From contig JALIGW010000003.1 of assembly GCA_023053685.1 (NCBI GenBank), positions 51,232,496-51,296,495 of the forward strand: a stretch of 64,000 nt of DNA, written 5' to 3'. A program made the translations under genes and the position numbers. Under the pieces are notes generated by a model. That model worked only from the letters and a program-made list of their open reading frames with translations, was not told where the DNA came from and searched no databases. Shown one piece after another: positions 1 to 9,605 of this stretch. The stretch comes from Diadophis punctatus similis (Eukaryota; Chordata; Lepidosauria; Squamata; Dipsadidae). Within the stretch, counting starts at the first letter, position 1; each line of letters begins with the position of its first letter.

Positions 1-161
1 GGAAACTGGCCGTTTCCGGCCTCCAGAGGGCTTCTGGGGGGTGGGGAGGCCATTTTCACCCTCCCCATGGATTGAATTATGGCTGTAAGCATTTGCGCAT
101 GCACGATAGCGTGCGCGCACGCGCTTTCGGCACCTGAGGGAAAAAAGGTTCGCCATCACTG
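1..161. mobile_element. hAT non-autonomous element, right end
   Basis: GC-rich sequence ending in the inverted terminal repeat ggttcgccatcactg. The same family is present at 15287, 21629, 24217 and 55681, where whole copies show the matching left end cagtgatggcgaacc and 8-bp duplications. The left end of this copy lies outside the window. The element abuts BovB coding sequence, so it probably inserted into that LINE. Confidence 0.85.
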
Positions 162-2190
162 CTCTATACAGTCAGTAAAAACAAGACCAGGAGCTGACTG
201 TGGCTCAGATCATGAGCTGCTCGTTGCAAAATTTAGGCTTAAATTGAAGAAAGTAGGGAAAAGCTCTAGGCCACTCAGGTATGAACTAAATCATATTCCT
301 GATGAATATACAGTAGAGGTGACAAATAGATTTAAGGAATTAGATCTGATAGACAGAGTGCCTGAAGAACTAGGGACGAAGGTTCGCAACATTGTACAAG
401 AGGTAGCAACTAAAACCATCCCAAAGAAAAAGAAATGCAAGAAAGCAAAATGGCTGTCTGAGGAAGCTTTGCAAATAGCTGAAGAAAGAAGGAAAGCAAA
501 AGGCAAGGGAGAAAGAGAAAGATACACCAAATTGAATGCAGAATTTCAGAGAATAGCTAGAAGAGATAAGAATGTCTTCTTAAACGAACAGTGCAAAGAA
601 ATAGAAGAAAACAATAGAATAGGGATACAAGAGATCTCTTCAAGAAAATTGGAGATATGAAGGGAATGTTTCATGCAAAGATGGGGCATGACAAAGGACC
701 AAAATGGCAGGGATCTAACAGAGGCAGAAGAGATTAAGAAGAGGTGGCAAAATTACACAGAAGAACTATACAAGAACGAGTTTAATGTCCCTGATAACAC
801 GACGGGGTGGTCACTGACCTCGAGCCAGACATCCTAGAATGTGAAGTCAAATGGGCCTTAGGAAATCTGAGCAACAACAAAGCTAGTGGAGGTGACAGTA
901 TTCCAACTGAGCTACTCAAAATCTTAAAAGACAATGCAGTAAAAGTGCTACACTCAATTTGTCAGCAAATTTGGAAAACTCAACAATGGCCACAGGATTG
1001 GAAAAGGTCAGTTTACATTCCAATTCCAAAGAAAGGCAATGCCAAAGAATGTTCAAACTATCGCACCATTGCACTCATTTCACATGCTAGTAAAGTTATG
1101 CTTAAAATCCTACAAACTAGGCTCTAGCACAGTGGTGGGTTGCTCCCGGTTCGGCCCGGTTCTGCGAACCGGTAGCAGCGGTGGTGGTATGCTCCGCCCA
1201 CCCACCGGGACACTTCTGTGCATGCGCAGAAGCTTCTGCACATCCGCAGAAGTGTTGCGCGCAAGCGAGCTCAAACCGGTAGCGATGGGATTTAGAACTC
1301 ACTACTGCTCCAGCAGTATGTGGATCGAAAACTACCAGAAGTACAGGCAGGATTTCGAAGAGGCAGAGGAACTAGAGATCAAATTGCCAACATATGCTGG
1401 ATCACGGAGAAAGCTAGGGAGTTCCAGAAAAACATCTACTTCTGCTTCATTGACTATCTAAAGCCTCGATGCGGGTAAAGAAGGAGAGTGCAAAAGTTGG
1501 CTTGAAACTCAACATTAAGAAAACTAAGATCATGGCATCCGGCCCTCTCAATTCCTGGCAAATAGATGGGGAAGAAATGGAGGAAGTGACAGATTTTATT
1601 TTCCTGGGCTCCAAGATCACCGCAGATGGGGACCACAGCCAAGAAATTAAAAGATGCTTGCTCTTGGGGAGGAAAGCTATGGCAAATCTAGAAAGCATAC
1701 TAAAAAGCAGAGACATCACCCTGCCAACAAAAGTGTGTATAGTCAAGGCTATGGTGTTCCCAGTTGCAATGTATGGTTGTGAAAGTTGGACCATAAGGAA
1801 GGCTGAGCGCCAAAGAATTGAGGCCTTTGAACTATGGTGCTGGAAAAAACTCCTGTGAGTCCCTTGGACTGCAAGGTGATCAAACCGGTCAGTCCTAGAG
1901 GAGATCAACCCTGACTGCTCTTTAGAAGGCCAGATCCTGAAGATGAAACTCAAATACTTTGGCCACCTAATGAGAAGGAAGGATTCACTGGAGAAGAGCC
2001 TAATGCTGGGAAAGATTGAGGGCAAAAGTAGAAGGCGACGACAGAGAATGAGGTGGCTGGATGGAGTCGTTGAAGCAGTAGGCGTGAGCTTAAATGGACC
2101 CCAGAGGACGGTAGAGGACAGGAAGGCCTGGAGGAACATTGTCCATGGGGTCACGATGGGTCGGACACGACTTCGCAACTAACAACAAAT
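162..2190 (+). pseudogene. BovB/RTE-clade LINE ORF2 remnant, inactivated
   Basis: Broken reading frames give, in order, the part before the reverse transcriptase (162-660), the early RT domain (about 807-1127 and 1308-1460), and the C-terminal region after the RT (1469-1858 and 1943-2182). Recognisable blocks include KKKKCKKAKWLSEEALQIA, FLGSKITADGD and YFGHLMRRKDSLEKSLMLGK, characteristic of BovB, the RTE retrotransposon shared by squamates and ruminants. It would encode a reverse transcriptase, but several frameshifts break it, a hAT element sits inside it at 1130-1307, and the segment after FIDYLKA is deleted, removing the YxDD catalytic motif. The 3' end near 2185 has a short acaacaaa tail rather than poly(A), as usual for this clade. 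This is a dead copy, not a host gene. Confidence 0.9.
1130..1307. mobile_element. hAT MITE (cagtggtgggtt family) inside BovB
   Basis: 178-bp element with terminal repeats cagtggtgggttgctcc and the inverse ending ctcactactg, flanked by ctctagca and ctccagca (7 of 8 match). The BovB frame resumes on the other side of the duplication (LQQY codons), so the insertion is younger than the LINE. Related copies lie at 4005 and 60437. Confidence 0.85.
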
Positions 2191-3540
2191 TCTATGCCAG
2201 CTCTCCCTGGGAAAGGCAACTTGGATTATTGTGTTACATAGTCAATGAAGCTATATCACCAGATTAGATAGCGTATAACAGAAACAATATGAATTATCCT
2301 TATATAGTACCACTGAAGAGCAGATAGTGCAACCTGAGCATTGCATCAGCAGCACCATTTGGAATATAGTCCAAATGGACCACCATGGATCAAGATAGCT
2401 CAAAAAAGCAAGACAAGATACTTTCAATATGGAAAATGTGGAAGGGAACATTCAATATATGTTCTAGCATTAGCAGTTGGTTCTCATCAATATTAATCAT
2501 CATTCTCATGAATGCTTTAAATAGATTGAATATCTTGAAAATAACTGCCTTCTTAAAACTTTTACTAGATCACAGTTTAGGCCTTTGATTTTGCCACAGA
2601 CTGGTGTTTCATTTTTCTGTTGGATTGTACAGCGTGCATGGCTGACCCTGTTGTATACATTGTGAAAGAGAGAAACAGGAAATTCAGCTATGTAACTTTT
2701 AATCCAAATATAGGTCTAGTTATAAGCCTTTTATCTTATAGACACAATTGGCTGTCTATACTGTTGTTATGATATGGTTTTAGTTCCAAATCTAACAAAT
2801 TAGGATTAATAACATTAATCACACAATGATATTACCAATATGCAATATATTGCAAAATAACCTCAAAAGTTTTTGAGTCAATTATTTTGTGTCCATAATA
2901 TATAATTTATTTTTCCCTTTGAATTCTGTATCAGTCAAAATCAAATCACATTCTGGCTTAGTCAAGATTAAAATATGCTACAGTACAATAAGCATAATAA
3001 ATACACTACATAATTTGCTTCATCGTGAATTATTGAATAAACTACAACCATAATAGCTAGGTTTACAGTATACAATACAACATAGTTTCCCTATTCTAAA
3101 TGGCCGGCTTGTTCAACCGATTGTTGAAAAAGCCTGCTACTTAGAATAAGGCATATGAATGATCGCTGGATACTAACATTGTAATTCGAATTCCCGTTTG
3201 GGAAAAATGTATTGGCTGGTTTTGTGAAATCTTGATACTATAATTATAGTTGTCTGTTTCCAGCAGCAATTACATCAAAATGACAACATATGCATCATCA
3301 AAATGCCACCCTTTTATATTTGTACCTCAAGTACCTAAGAAACCGAGAGTTTGTCACATTAGAAGGCACATTTTGCCACATACCCTTTTCCCACAGTCAC
3401 TTGTGGTTATAGACATTTTTTTCCTGTCAAGAACAAGTGCAGTGAGTGAATAGATTATAAGAGGGGTTTACACATTTAACACACCATAGTTAAATTGACT
3501 TGAAATAATTATCTAGGACAAAGTAGTAGCAACAATACTT
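2191..3540. other. AT-rich stretch without a gene
   Basis: No coding exon or clear repeat boundary. A short TTTATT-AATAAA-like core at about 3021-3050 (gaattattgaataaactac) recurs elsewhere in the window. BTBD19 intron 1 must cross this stretch; I searched it for the next BTBD19 exon and saw none. Confidence 0.5.
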
Positions 3541-3584
3541 GAGAGCTAACTCTCATATTTTATGCTGTCAATGCACAATAAATT

Positions 3585-4448
3585 CATGTAACTGTACATC
3601 GAATCATTCATGCTGCATTTCCACGTCTGGACTACTGCAACATGCTCTACGCAGGGCTACCTTTGAAGAGGATTCAGAAGCTAATGCTGGCGCAGAAGGC
3701 AGCTACAGTATGTGGACTGTTTTAGGGGCCACTAGCGTGGCCCATGTAATGCCATTGTTGCATGGGCTGCACTGGTTGCCTGCTGCTTCGGGGTCCAATT
3801 CAAGGTACTGGTAATTACTTAAAAACCCTTTTTTGCATGGGTCTGGGTTACTTGAGGAACCATTTCACTCCAATGGGATGGGCTTGCCTGACCCATACTG
3901 GCAGAAGGGACACGGTGCAGATCCCATCAGTCAAGGAATCCCACCTGGTGGGTCAGAAAAAGAGCCTTTTCTTCCATGGCTCCTGCCCTCTGGAACACTG
4001 CGCCCAGTAGTGGGTTCTAAAACCCTTTACTACCGGTTCACGCGCGAGCATCCCGAGAGGGTGGGCGGAGCCTCCCACCGCTGGTGCTACCGGTTCTAAC
4101 AACCAGTCCGAACCGGGAGCAACCCACTGCTGACTGTGCCCCTTTAGTAAGACCTGCACCTCCTGGCCTTCTGTAGGGGCCTTAAAAATCTGGCTCTTGG
4201 CAATTGGCCTGGCTGGCCCCCCAATGGGAGTGTGTCATACTGGAGTGGTTAATGGACTACAGAAGTTTCCATCTTTATCCCGGGTTATATCTTGCTCCCA
4301 TCATTGCTACCTTTGTTAATTTTAATGTGAATATTTATGATCTTAATAATTTAATGTTTTATCATGTTGCTTTTACTGTGTTGTAAACCACTTAAGAGTC
4401 ACCTCTAGGCAAAATGTATGGCATATAAATGTAATAAATAAATAAAAA
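3585..4448 (+). mobile_element. L2/CR1-like LINE 3' fragment, degenerate
   Basis: The plus strand carries decayed reverse-transcriptase C-terminal sequence (RLDYCNMLYAGLPL, then HGLHWLPA), the same region as in the well-preserved L2-like copy at 48.5-49.7 kb. It ends with the usual 3' end gcatataaatgtaataaataaataaa. A hAT MITE at 4005-4132 interrupts it. Confidence 0.75.
4005..4132. mobile_element. hAT MITE inside the L2-like LINE
   Basis: 128-bp element starting cagtagtgggttctaaa and ending gcaacccactgctg, flanked by actgcgcc and actgtgcc (7 of 8). It belongs to the same family as the copies at 1130 and 60437. Its duplication lacks the central TA seen at other hAT copies here. Confidence 0.8.
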
Positions 4449-4494
4449 ATTACCTGTAAAGAGAGACTTTCATTGTCATTTCTCACAATAGAGG

Positions 4495-4573
4495 CAGATG
4501 TAGGGTCTCCTGCTTGGGCAGGGGGTTGGACTAGATGACCTGCAAGGTCCCTTCCAACTCTGTTAATCTGTTA
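4495..4573 (+). mobile_element. CR1 LINE 3' tail
   Basis: Short fragment gcagggggttggactagatgacct followed by ttccaactctgttaat. This is the same 3' end found in the longer CR1 pieces at 9.05, 17.0, 29.2, 47.1 and 52.3 kb. Confidence 0.75.
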
Positions 4574-5100
4574 AATATCTATACAGGACAACTCTTTCAA
4601 AACAGTCATGTGAATCACTCTTTCCCTTCCATTCTTACAACTAGAAAGATTACAAAATCAACTGCTAGTTTGAAAGGAGGGCTTCCATTTCTTGCAAACA
4701 GTCGTTTATTTTTACTAAAATCTTTGACGAAAGCTCAAAGCTTTCATCAAGGCAGGGCCCAAAGAAAAGAAGACCACAATGCCTTTGTATGCAATTTAAC
4801 TGCAAACCCAGAATTTCTTTATAAACTGAAGCCACAAAGGCCGGAAAGAAACGCTGTCAAATCAGACACGTAGTTGTGATCTGGGGAAATTCAAAGAGCC
4901 AAGCACATTCACTGCCGTGCGAAGTCAGGGAAACGATTTACACACAAAATCACACAAAATTCGTCTCTTGTTTCTTTGTGATAGCGTAGGGAACTTTTCC
5001 AGCAAGCCTAATGAAATGGGCTTGACAGTCACGTGATCATCCCTGCCCGTTCTTCGGGCTGATTCCCACAGCAGGCAGGCAGATTGGCTGGCACGCTTAC

Positions 5101-5192
5101 CTGAACTGGGGGTTGTTGATGAGAGTCTTGAGGGCGGCAGCAAAAGCAGATGGATCCCCCAGCAGGAGAACCGAGCCAGAGGCGGCGGCCAT
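5101..5192 (-). CDS. BTBD19: BTBD19 first coding exon (partial gene)
   Basis: Thirty codons from an ATG at 5192-5190 (MAAASGSVLLLG...), ending in SAFAAALKTLINNPQF and a strong splice donor AG|GTAAGC at 5101/5100. The end matches the N terminus of vertebrate BTBD19, where a similar ALRSLVNNPQFS block leads into the BTB/POZ fold. BTB domains mediate dimerisation and, in many proteins, cullin-3 binding; the function of BTBD19 itself is poorly known. Position supports the call: in human the order is PLK3, DYNLT4, BTBD19 with alternating strands, exactly as here. The frame stays open upstream to about 5429, so an earlier start is possible; I chose the ATG giving the expected N-terminal length. Exon 2 was not found, so it lies beyond the left edge and intron 1 exceeds 5 kb. 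Confidence 0.75.
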
Positions 5193-5367
5193 AATTCGGC
5201 CCTGGCAGGGAAGGGCAGCCAAACACAGGGGGCTTTGCCCGAGTTTCTTTGGCTTTGGCTTATTGCTTGCAATCGCGGTGATACTGAGAAACGACACGGC
5301 TGGCTGGAGCTTCAGCGGCAAGGCAGGAATGCAGAGAAAGGCCAAAGAAGTCGAAAGCAAAACTTTT

Positions 5368-5380
5368 GTTGCTAGGCAAC
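5368..5380. promoter_or_regulatory. RFX X-box-like palindrome upstream of BTBD19
   Basis: gttgctaggcaac is a near-perfect inverted repeat matching the vertebrate X-box (GTNRCC, spacer, RGYAAC) with one mismatch. It lies 176 bases upstream of the BTBD19 start codon in a GC-rich promoter-like stretch. RFX factors bind such sites in many ciliary and housekeeping promoters. Confidence 0.4.
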
Positions 5381-5770
5381 AGGCAGCTGCCAAGGCCCTA
5401 ATATCCAGCTGTTGTGGGAGGGACCACAAAAATATAGAAGGAAAATTTAGCAGAAACCGGGACTCCCAAGAGCTGGCTCAGAGAAATCATCCAGCCAGGG
5501 GTCTGGATTGTTGTAAAGAAAACAAGCAGGCTCCTTCTCCTTACCTGGGGAAATTGCATGTGTGGGCTTTGTGCTTGGAGCCAGCTCAATGTTTGGAAAA
5601 AGCTCATGCTTGGAACTGAGATGTCATCTAACTGCCAACTATTCTTTTAACAAAATTAAAACAATACTTCTCTGTACATGGAATGGGATGGAATTCCTGC
5701 TAAGGAATTTCATATTGTGATTAGATTAGATGCCATCAAGACAATGTTGACGCTTAGCGAACATATAGAT

Positions 5771-5892
5771 CAGGGGTGTCAAACTTATGTCGTCACGTGA
5801 CGTATCGCAACTTCCCCTCCCTTCCCTAAACCAGATGTGGGCGGGGCTAGCACGACACATCCGGCCCACTGGCCGTGAGTTTGACACTCCTG
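5771..5892. mobile_element. hAT MITE (caggggtgtcaaact family)
   Basis: 122-bp element with ends caggggtgtcaaactta and gagtttgacactcctg, flanked by atatagat and acatagat (7 of 8). It contains the palindrome gtcacgtgac. Same family as 20501 and 22972. Confidence 0.8.
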
Positions 5893-6668
5893 ACATAGAT
5901 GATGATCTGGCCCTTCCCTGGGCCTTCAGCTCTTTCAAAAGTGCACTCATTGCCATTGTAACTCTGCTTGCTCCTTGCCATCCTCCTTCCAACTTTTCCA
6001 CCATTAGAACATTCTCCAAAAAATAAAAACTAGGGCATTGCATAATGTGTGCAAAGTAGAATAATTTAAGCCTGTACCTCAAGTAAGAGTTCTGGGTTCC
6101 ACTGGTTTGTTTACATGGCTGTTCACAATATTCTCAAGAATCTTCTCCAACATCAAAGGGCACATTATACATCTAGGTGCAAGTTAGGTCATGTTCATGC
6201 AGATCAATTTTGGGAATGATAACGTAACAGGACTCCAAATGCAACAAACTCATCCATCCCTTTACTCTGTGGTAGCTCGACAAATGCAGAAATATGGAAG
6301 AACAACTATTATGAGAGAGCAAGTGTTTAGAATAAAGGAACATAAAATGAAGTTGTTTATCATCCAGAGGAGATATTTTGGTAGACAGCTTTCCATGATG
6401 ATTTCCAACTAACGCTGACTGATCTCGAAGAGTCTGACTGGTACTCGGATTAGAGATAGCCATGAATCCCTGGGTTGTAAATTAGATTGGGAAGTTTTAA
6501 ATAATCTTGAAAAAAGTAGTGACAAACCAATTCCATTTCACTGCCAAGGAAACGGCATGATTATGTTTGTGAAATCTCCAAGGGTTGAGCTCAGCTTGAC
6601 AGAGCTTGTGTCTTCTAAGTATACTGGACTTCAATCTATACAATAGCTTTTGGCAATGCTAGTTAGGG

Positions 6669-6718
6669 ATTGTGGGAATTGAAGATTGTGGGAATTGAAG
6701 GGATTGTGGGAATTGAAG
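6669..6718 (+). repeat. Three-copy 16-bp tandem repeat
   Basis: attgtgggaattgaag is present three times (6669, 6685, 6703), the last after two extra bases, directly before a tRNA-derived SINE. Confidence 0.9.
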
Positions 6719-6723
6719 TGAAG

Positions 6724-6954
6724 AGCCGAGATGGTGCAGTGGTTAAATGCAACACTGCAGGCTACTGCTAGTTCAGCAGTTCAGCTGTTCAAATCTCACC
6801 GGCTCAAGGTTGACTCAGCCTTCCATCCTTCCGAGGTGGGTAAAATGAGGACCCAGATTGTTGGGGGCAATATGCTGAACTCTGTAAACCGCTTAGAGAG
6901 GGCTGTAAAGCACTATGAAGCGGTATATAAGTCTAAGTGCTATTGCTATTGCTA
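6724..6954 (+). mobile_element. tRNA-derived squamate SINE
   Basis: The sequence starts gccgagatggtgcagtggttaa (A-box-like), has a B box gttcaaatctc at about 6788, and ends in a (tgctat)n tail after the block cggtatataagtctaa. The pol III boxes and tail fit a tRNA-headed SINE common in squamates. It is not a tRNA gene: no acceptor-stem pairing is evident. Confidence 0.85.
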
Positions 6955-7186
6955 ACACATTTGGAAGGTTTGTTTGGGATGGACAGACACAGCAAACCGT
7001 TTGTTTCCCCAAATATTGGTGCTTTCATAACCTAAGTGATGTTATTGCTTCTTCTGGGTTAGGATCCCATGCTGCTGAACTAATTCAGGGTGAATTACTT
7101 ATAAGCACACATTACGACATAAAGTTTCTGCTACTTACAACATGTTTACCATTCACATTCTAGTGCCATCTGCATAAAGAAAGCAG

Positions 7187-8030
7187 GTGGAGCAGATTGC
7201 CTATGAGGAAAAGTTGCAACACTTGGGATTTTTAGTCTCAGTCAGGTGAACATGAGGAAACATGATTGAAGATGCAAGGTGTGGATAAAATGGACAAAGA
7301 GAAGCTCCTTTCCTTTTTCCAAAATACTAGAACAAGAAGTTGCCCAGTGAAATTGAATACTGGAAGAACTAGAATATACAAAAGGAAAACATTTTTTACA
7401 CAATGCATAATTAAACTTTGGAATCCATCAGCATATGATGTGGTGCTGGCTAGCAGCTTGGCTGGCTTCAAAAACAGGTTGGACTAATTCATGGAAATTA
7501 TGAAGATCAAAAGCTAATAGCTTTGATGGCAATACCAACCCTCCAATGACTGCCCTCTGAAGACCATCTGCTGGGAGACTAGTAGGATTCTTTGGCCACT
7601 GTGAGAACAGACTGCTGGATAGATGGGCTAGAGCAGTGGTTCCCAACCTTTTTGTGATCGAGTACCACTTGGAGGTCCCGTACAGTCGCCGCGTACCACC
7701 TGGTTCCAGAGAAACTAAATTCGATCAGATATCACTTTATTTCCATAGAGTTCAGAACAGTCACCATTCCTTTTTTGGCCCCGCGCATCCAGCAACTGGA
7801 TTCTCGGGCCGCTGGGACCAGGTGGGTGGCGTGTGGCAACAGTTGCAAATCGTTGCCAGATTATCTTGTGTTAGGCAGTAAACATTTTTGTGAAGTAAAA
7901 AATAACAAAATCGTTCATGACCCCGAAAGTGTTCGCGTACCACCTGGAAGGCCCTCACGTACCACTAGTGGTACATGTACCACAGGTTGGGAACCACTGG
8001 GCTAGAGATTAATTGCAGCAGGTCTGTTCC
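7187..8030 (+). mobile_element. CR1-like LINE 3' fragment, split by a hAT
   Basis: Decayed coding traces (ARTRSCPVKLNTG-like) and a CR1 tail (agactgctggatagatgggct). The tail resumes after the hAT insertion as attgcagcaggtctgttcc, typical of CR1 3' ends. Confidence 0.6.
7634..7999. mobile_element. hAT MITE (cagtggttcccaacc family) inside CR1
   Basis: 366-bp element with ends cagtggttcccaacctttttg and its inverse ggttgggaaccactg, flanked by perfect 8-bp duplications ggctagag. No transposase coding sequence is present. Confidence 0.92.
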
Positions 8031-9049
8031 TTAGTTACTTTCTCCTTATAAAAATTACAACCAGTAGGATCGTGAATAAGTATTCTTGTAAACAACATTG
8101 CTCACCTCATTTCCCGTTTGCTGCTCGCTTCGGTGTACTGTGCAGAATAAAACACCATCTTATGAAACTACCTCTGATAATTGTATGAATTTCCAGTAGG
8201 TTGTTTCACTTAATCTCTGCTCACTGGAAAATGCCTTGGCTTATTCCAACTATGAAAGTAAGCCGATCTGGTGGAATTTAGCCAACAGCCAGATGAAAGT
8301 CATATGAGAATATGTTATTACAATTCTTTGCTTCTTTGTAATCTAACCCTCTCCTTGGTTAGCTAAAGACCTGTCAGGCACTGGCTTTGTATTTGAAAAA
8401 ATATGAGACTGAGCAAGCTCTCTTGTTACTGGCAACTCCTTAATTAAACCTCACATTTTACTTGCCTTTAGTTGATTCTGTTGGCTAATCAAATCCCAAT
8501 TAAAAGACAATTTTCCCCAAGAGCAAGCTATACAATGCAATTCAATAAATACAACTGTACCTGGTAATTAAATGCTAACACCTGTCAAAATGAGTTTCTT
8601 ATGTTTGTGAAGAAATCAGTTCAGATTAATTGGAAGGAATTACATGATCATAGTTAGATGCACACACCCTGCTGCCCTTGCATTTCTTTTGTCTAAAAAG
8701 AAATATCCAGGAAACATTTTGAAATATCAAATCACTGTCAGTGTACCTGTCTAGTTCAATAATGGCTGAAACCTGGCTTTGCTAAAAGAGGGTAGCAACC
8801 AAAGATACTACTGGAATAGGTTATGTTGTAAGCAGCAAGCAGTAACCACGGAGTTAGCCTTGTATTTTGAATACATACATGTTAAACTATATGTCGGTTG
8901 CAAACATTTGTAATGAAATCTTGATATTTCATTCCTTAATGAAAGCTATGCTGTCATATTTGTTTCCCACTCTGTTCAACTTAGAAGAAAGAATTGTTGT
9001 GTAAATAGAATACCAAACTCTTCCTTGGCCTATTGCTACCAGAATAAGA

Positions 9050-9605
9050 GTTTGAAGGTACCTTGGAGGTCTTCTAGTCTAACCCCCTGTTCAAGCAGGA
9101 GACCCTATCCCATTCCAGACAAATGGCTGTCCAATCTCTTCTTAAAAACATCCATTGATGGAGCACCCACAACTTCTGAAGGCAAATTGTCTCACTGAGG
9201 GCAGGAAATTTCTCCTTATTTCTGGGTTAGTTCTCTCCTTGGTTAGTTTCCATCCATTGCTTTTTGTGCTGCCTTCAGGTGCTTTGAAAAATAGGTTGTC
9301 TCCCTCTTCTTCCTGGCAGCCCCTGAGATATTGGATGGAACACCGCTATCATGTCACCCTTAGTCCTTCTTTTCATTAAATTAGGCATACCCAATCCCTG
9401 CAACCACTCTTCATATATTTTAGCCTCCAGTCCCCTAATCATCTTTGTTGCTCTTCTCTGCACTCGTTTTAGAATCTCAATGTCTTTTTTATATTGTAGC
9501 GACCAAAATTGGATGCAATACTCCAAGTGTGATCTTACTTAGGCATTATAAAATGATACTAACGCTTCACGTGCTCTTGATTCTAACTTTTATCTTGATA
9601 CTATC
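9050..9605 (-). mobile_element. CR1 LINE 3' fragment
   Basis: The minus strand encodes [20 protein letters not shown] and related CR1 C-terminal motifs. The 3' tail (agaataagagtttgaaggtacc on plus) is at the left end. There is no 5' part. Confidence 0.85.

Noticed and set aside
193..5098. BTBD19 exon 2
   Set aside because: Searched the minus strand for the expected DVCF...HRCLLA-type BTB sequence and found none; the region is BovB, L2 and AT-rich DNA.
5113..5619. 168-codon plus-strand frame
   Set aside because: Antisense to the BTBD19 exon with its splice donor, and composed of promoter-like sequence.
6724..6954. Possible tRNA gene from A and B boxes
   Set aside because: No cloverleaf is evident, and the sequence continues into a SINE body and tail.
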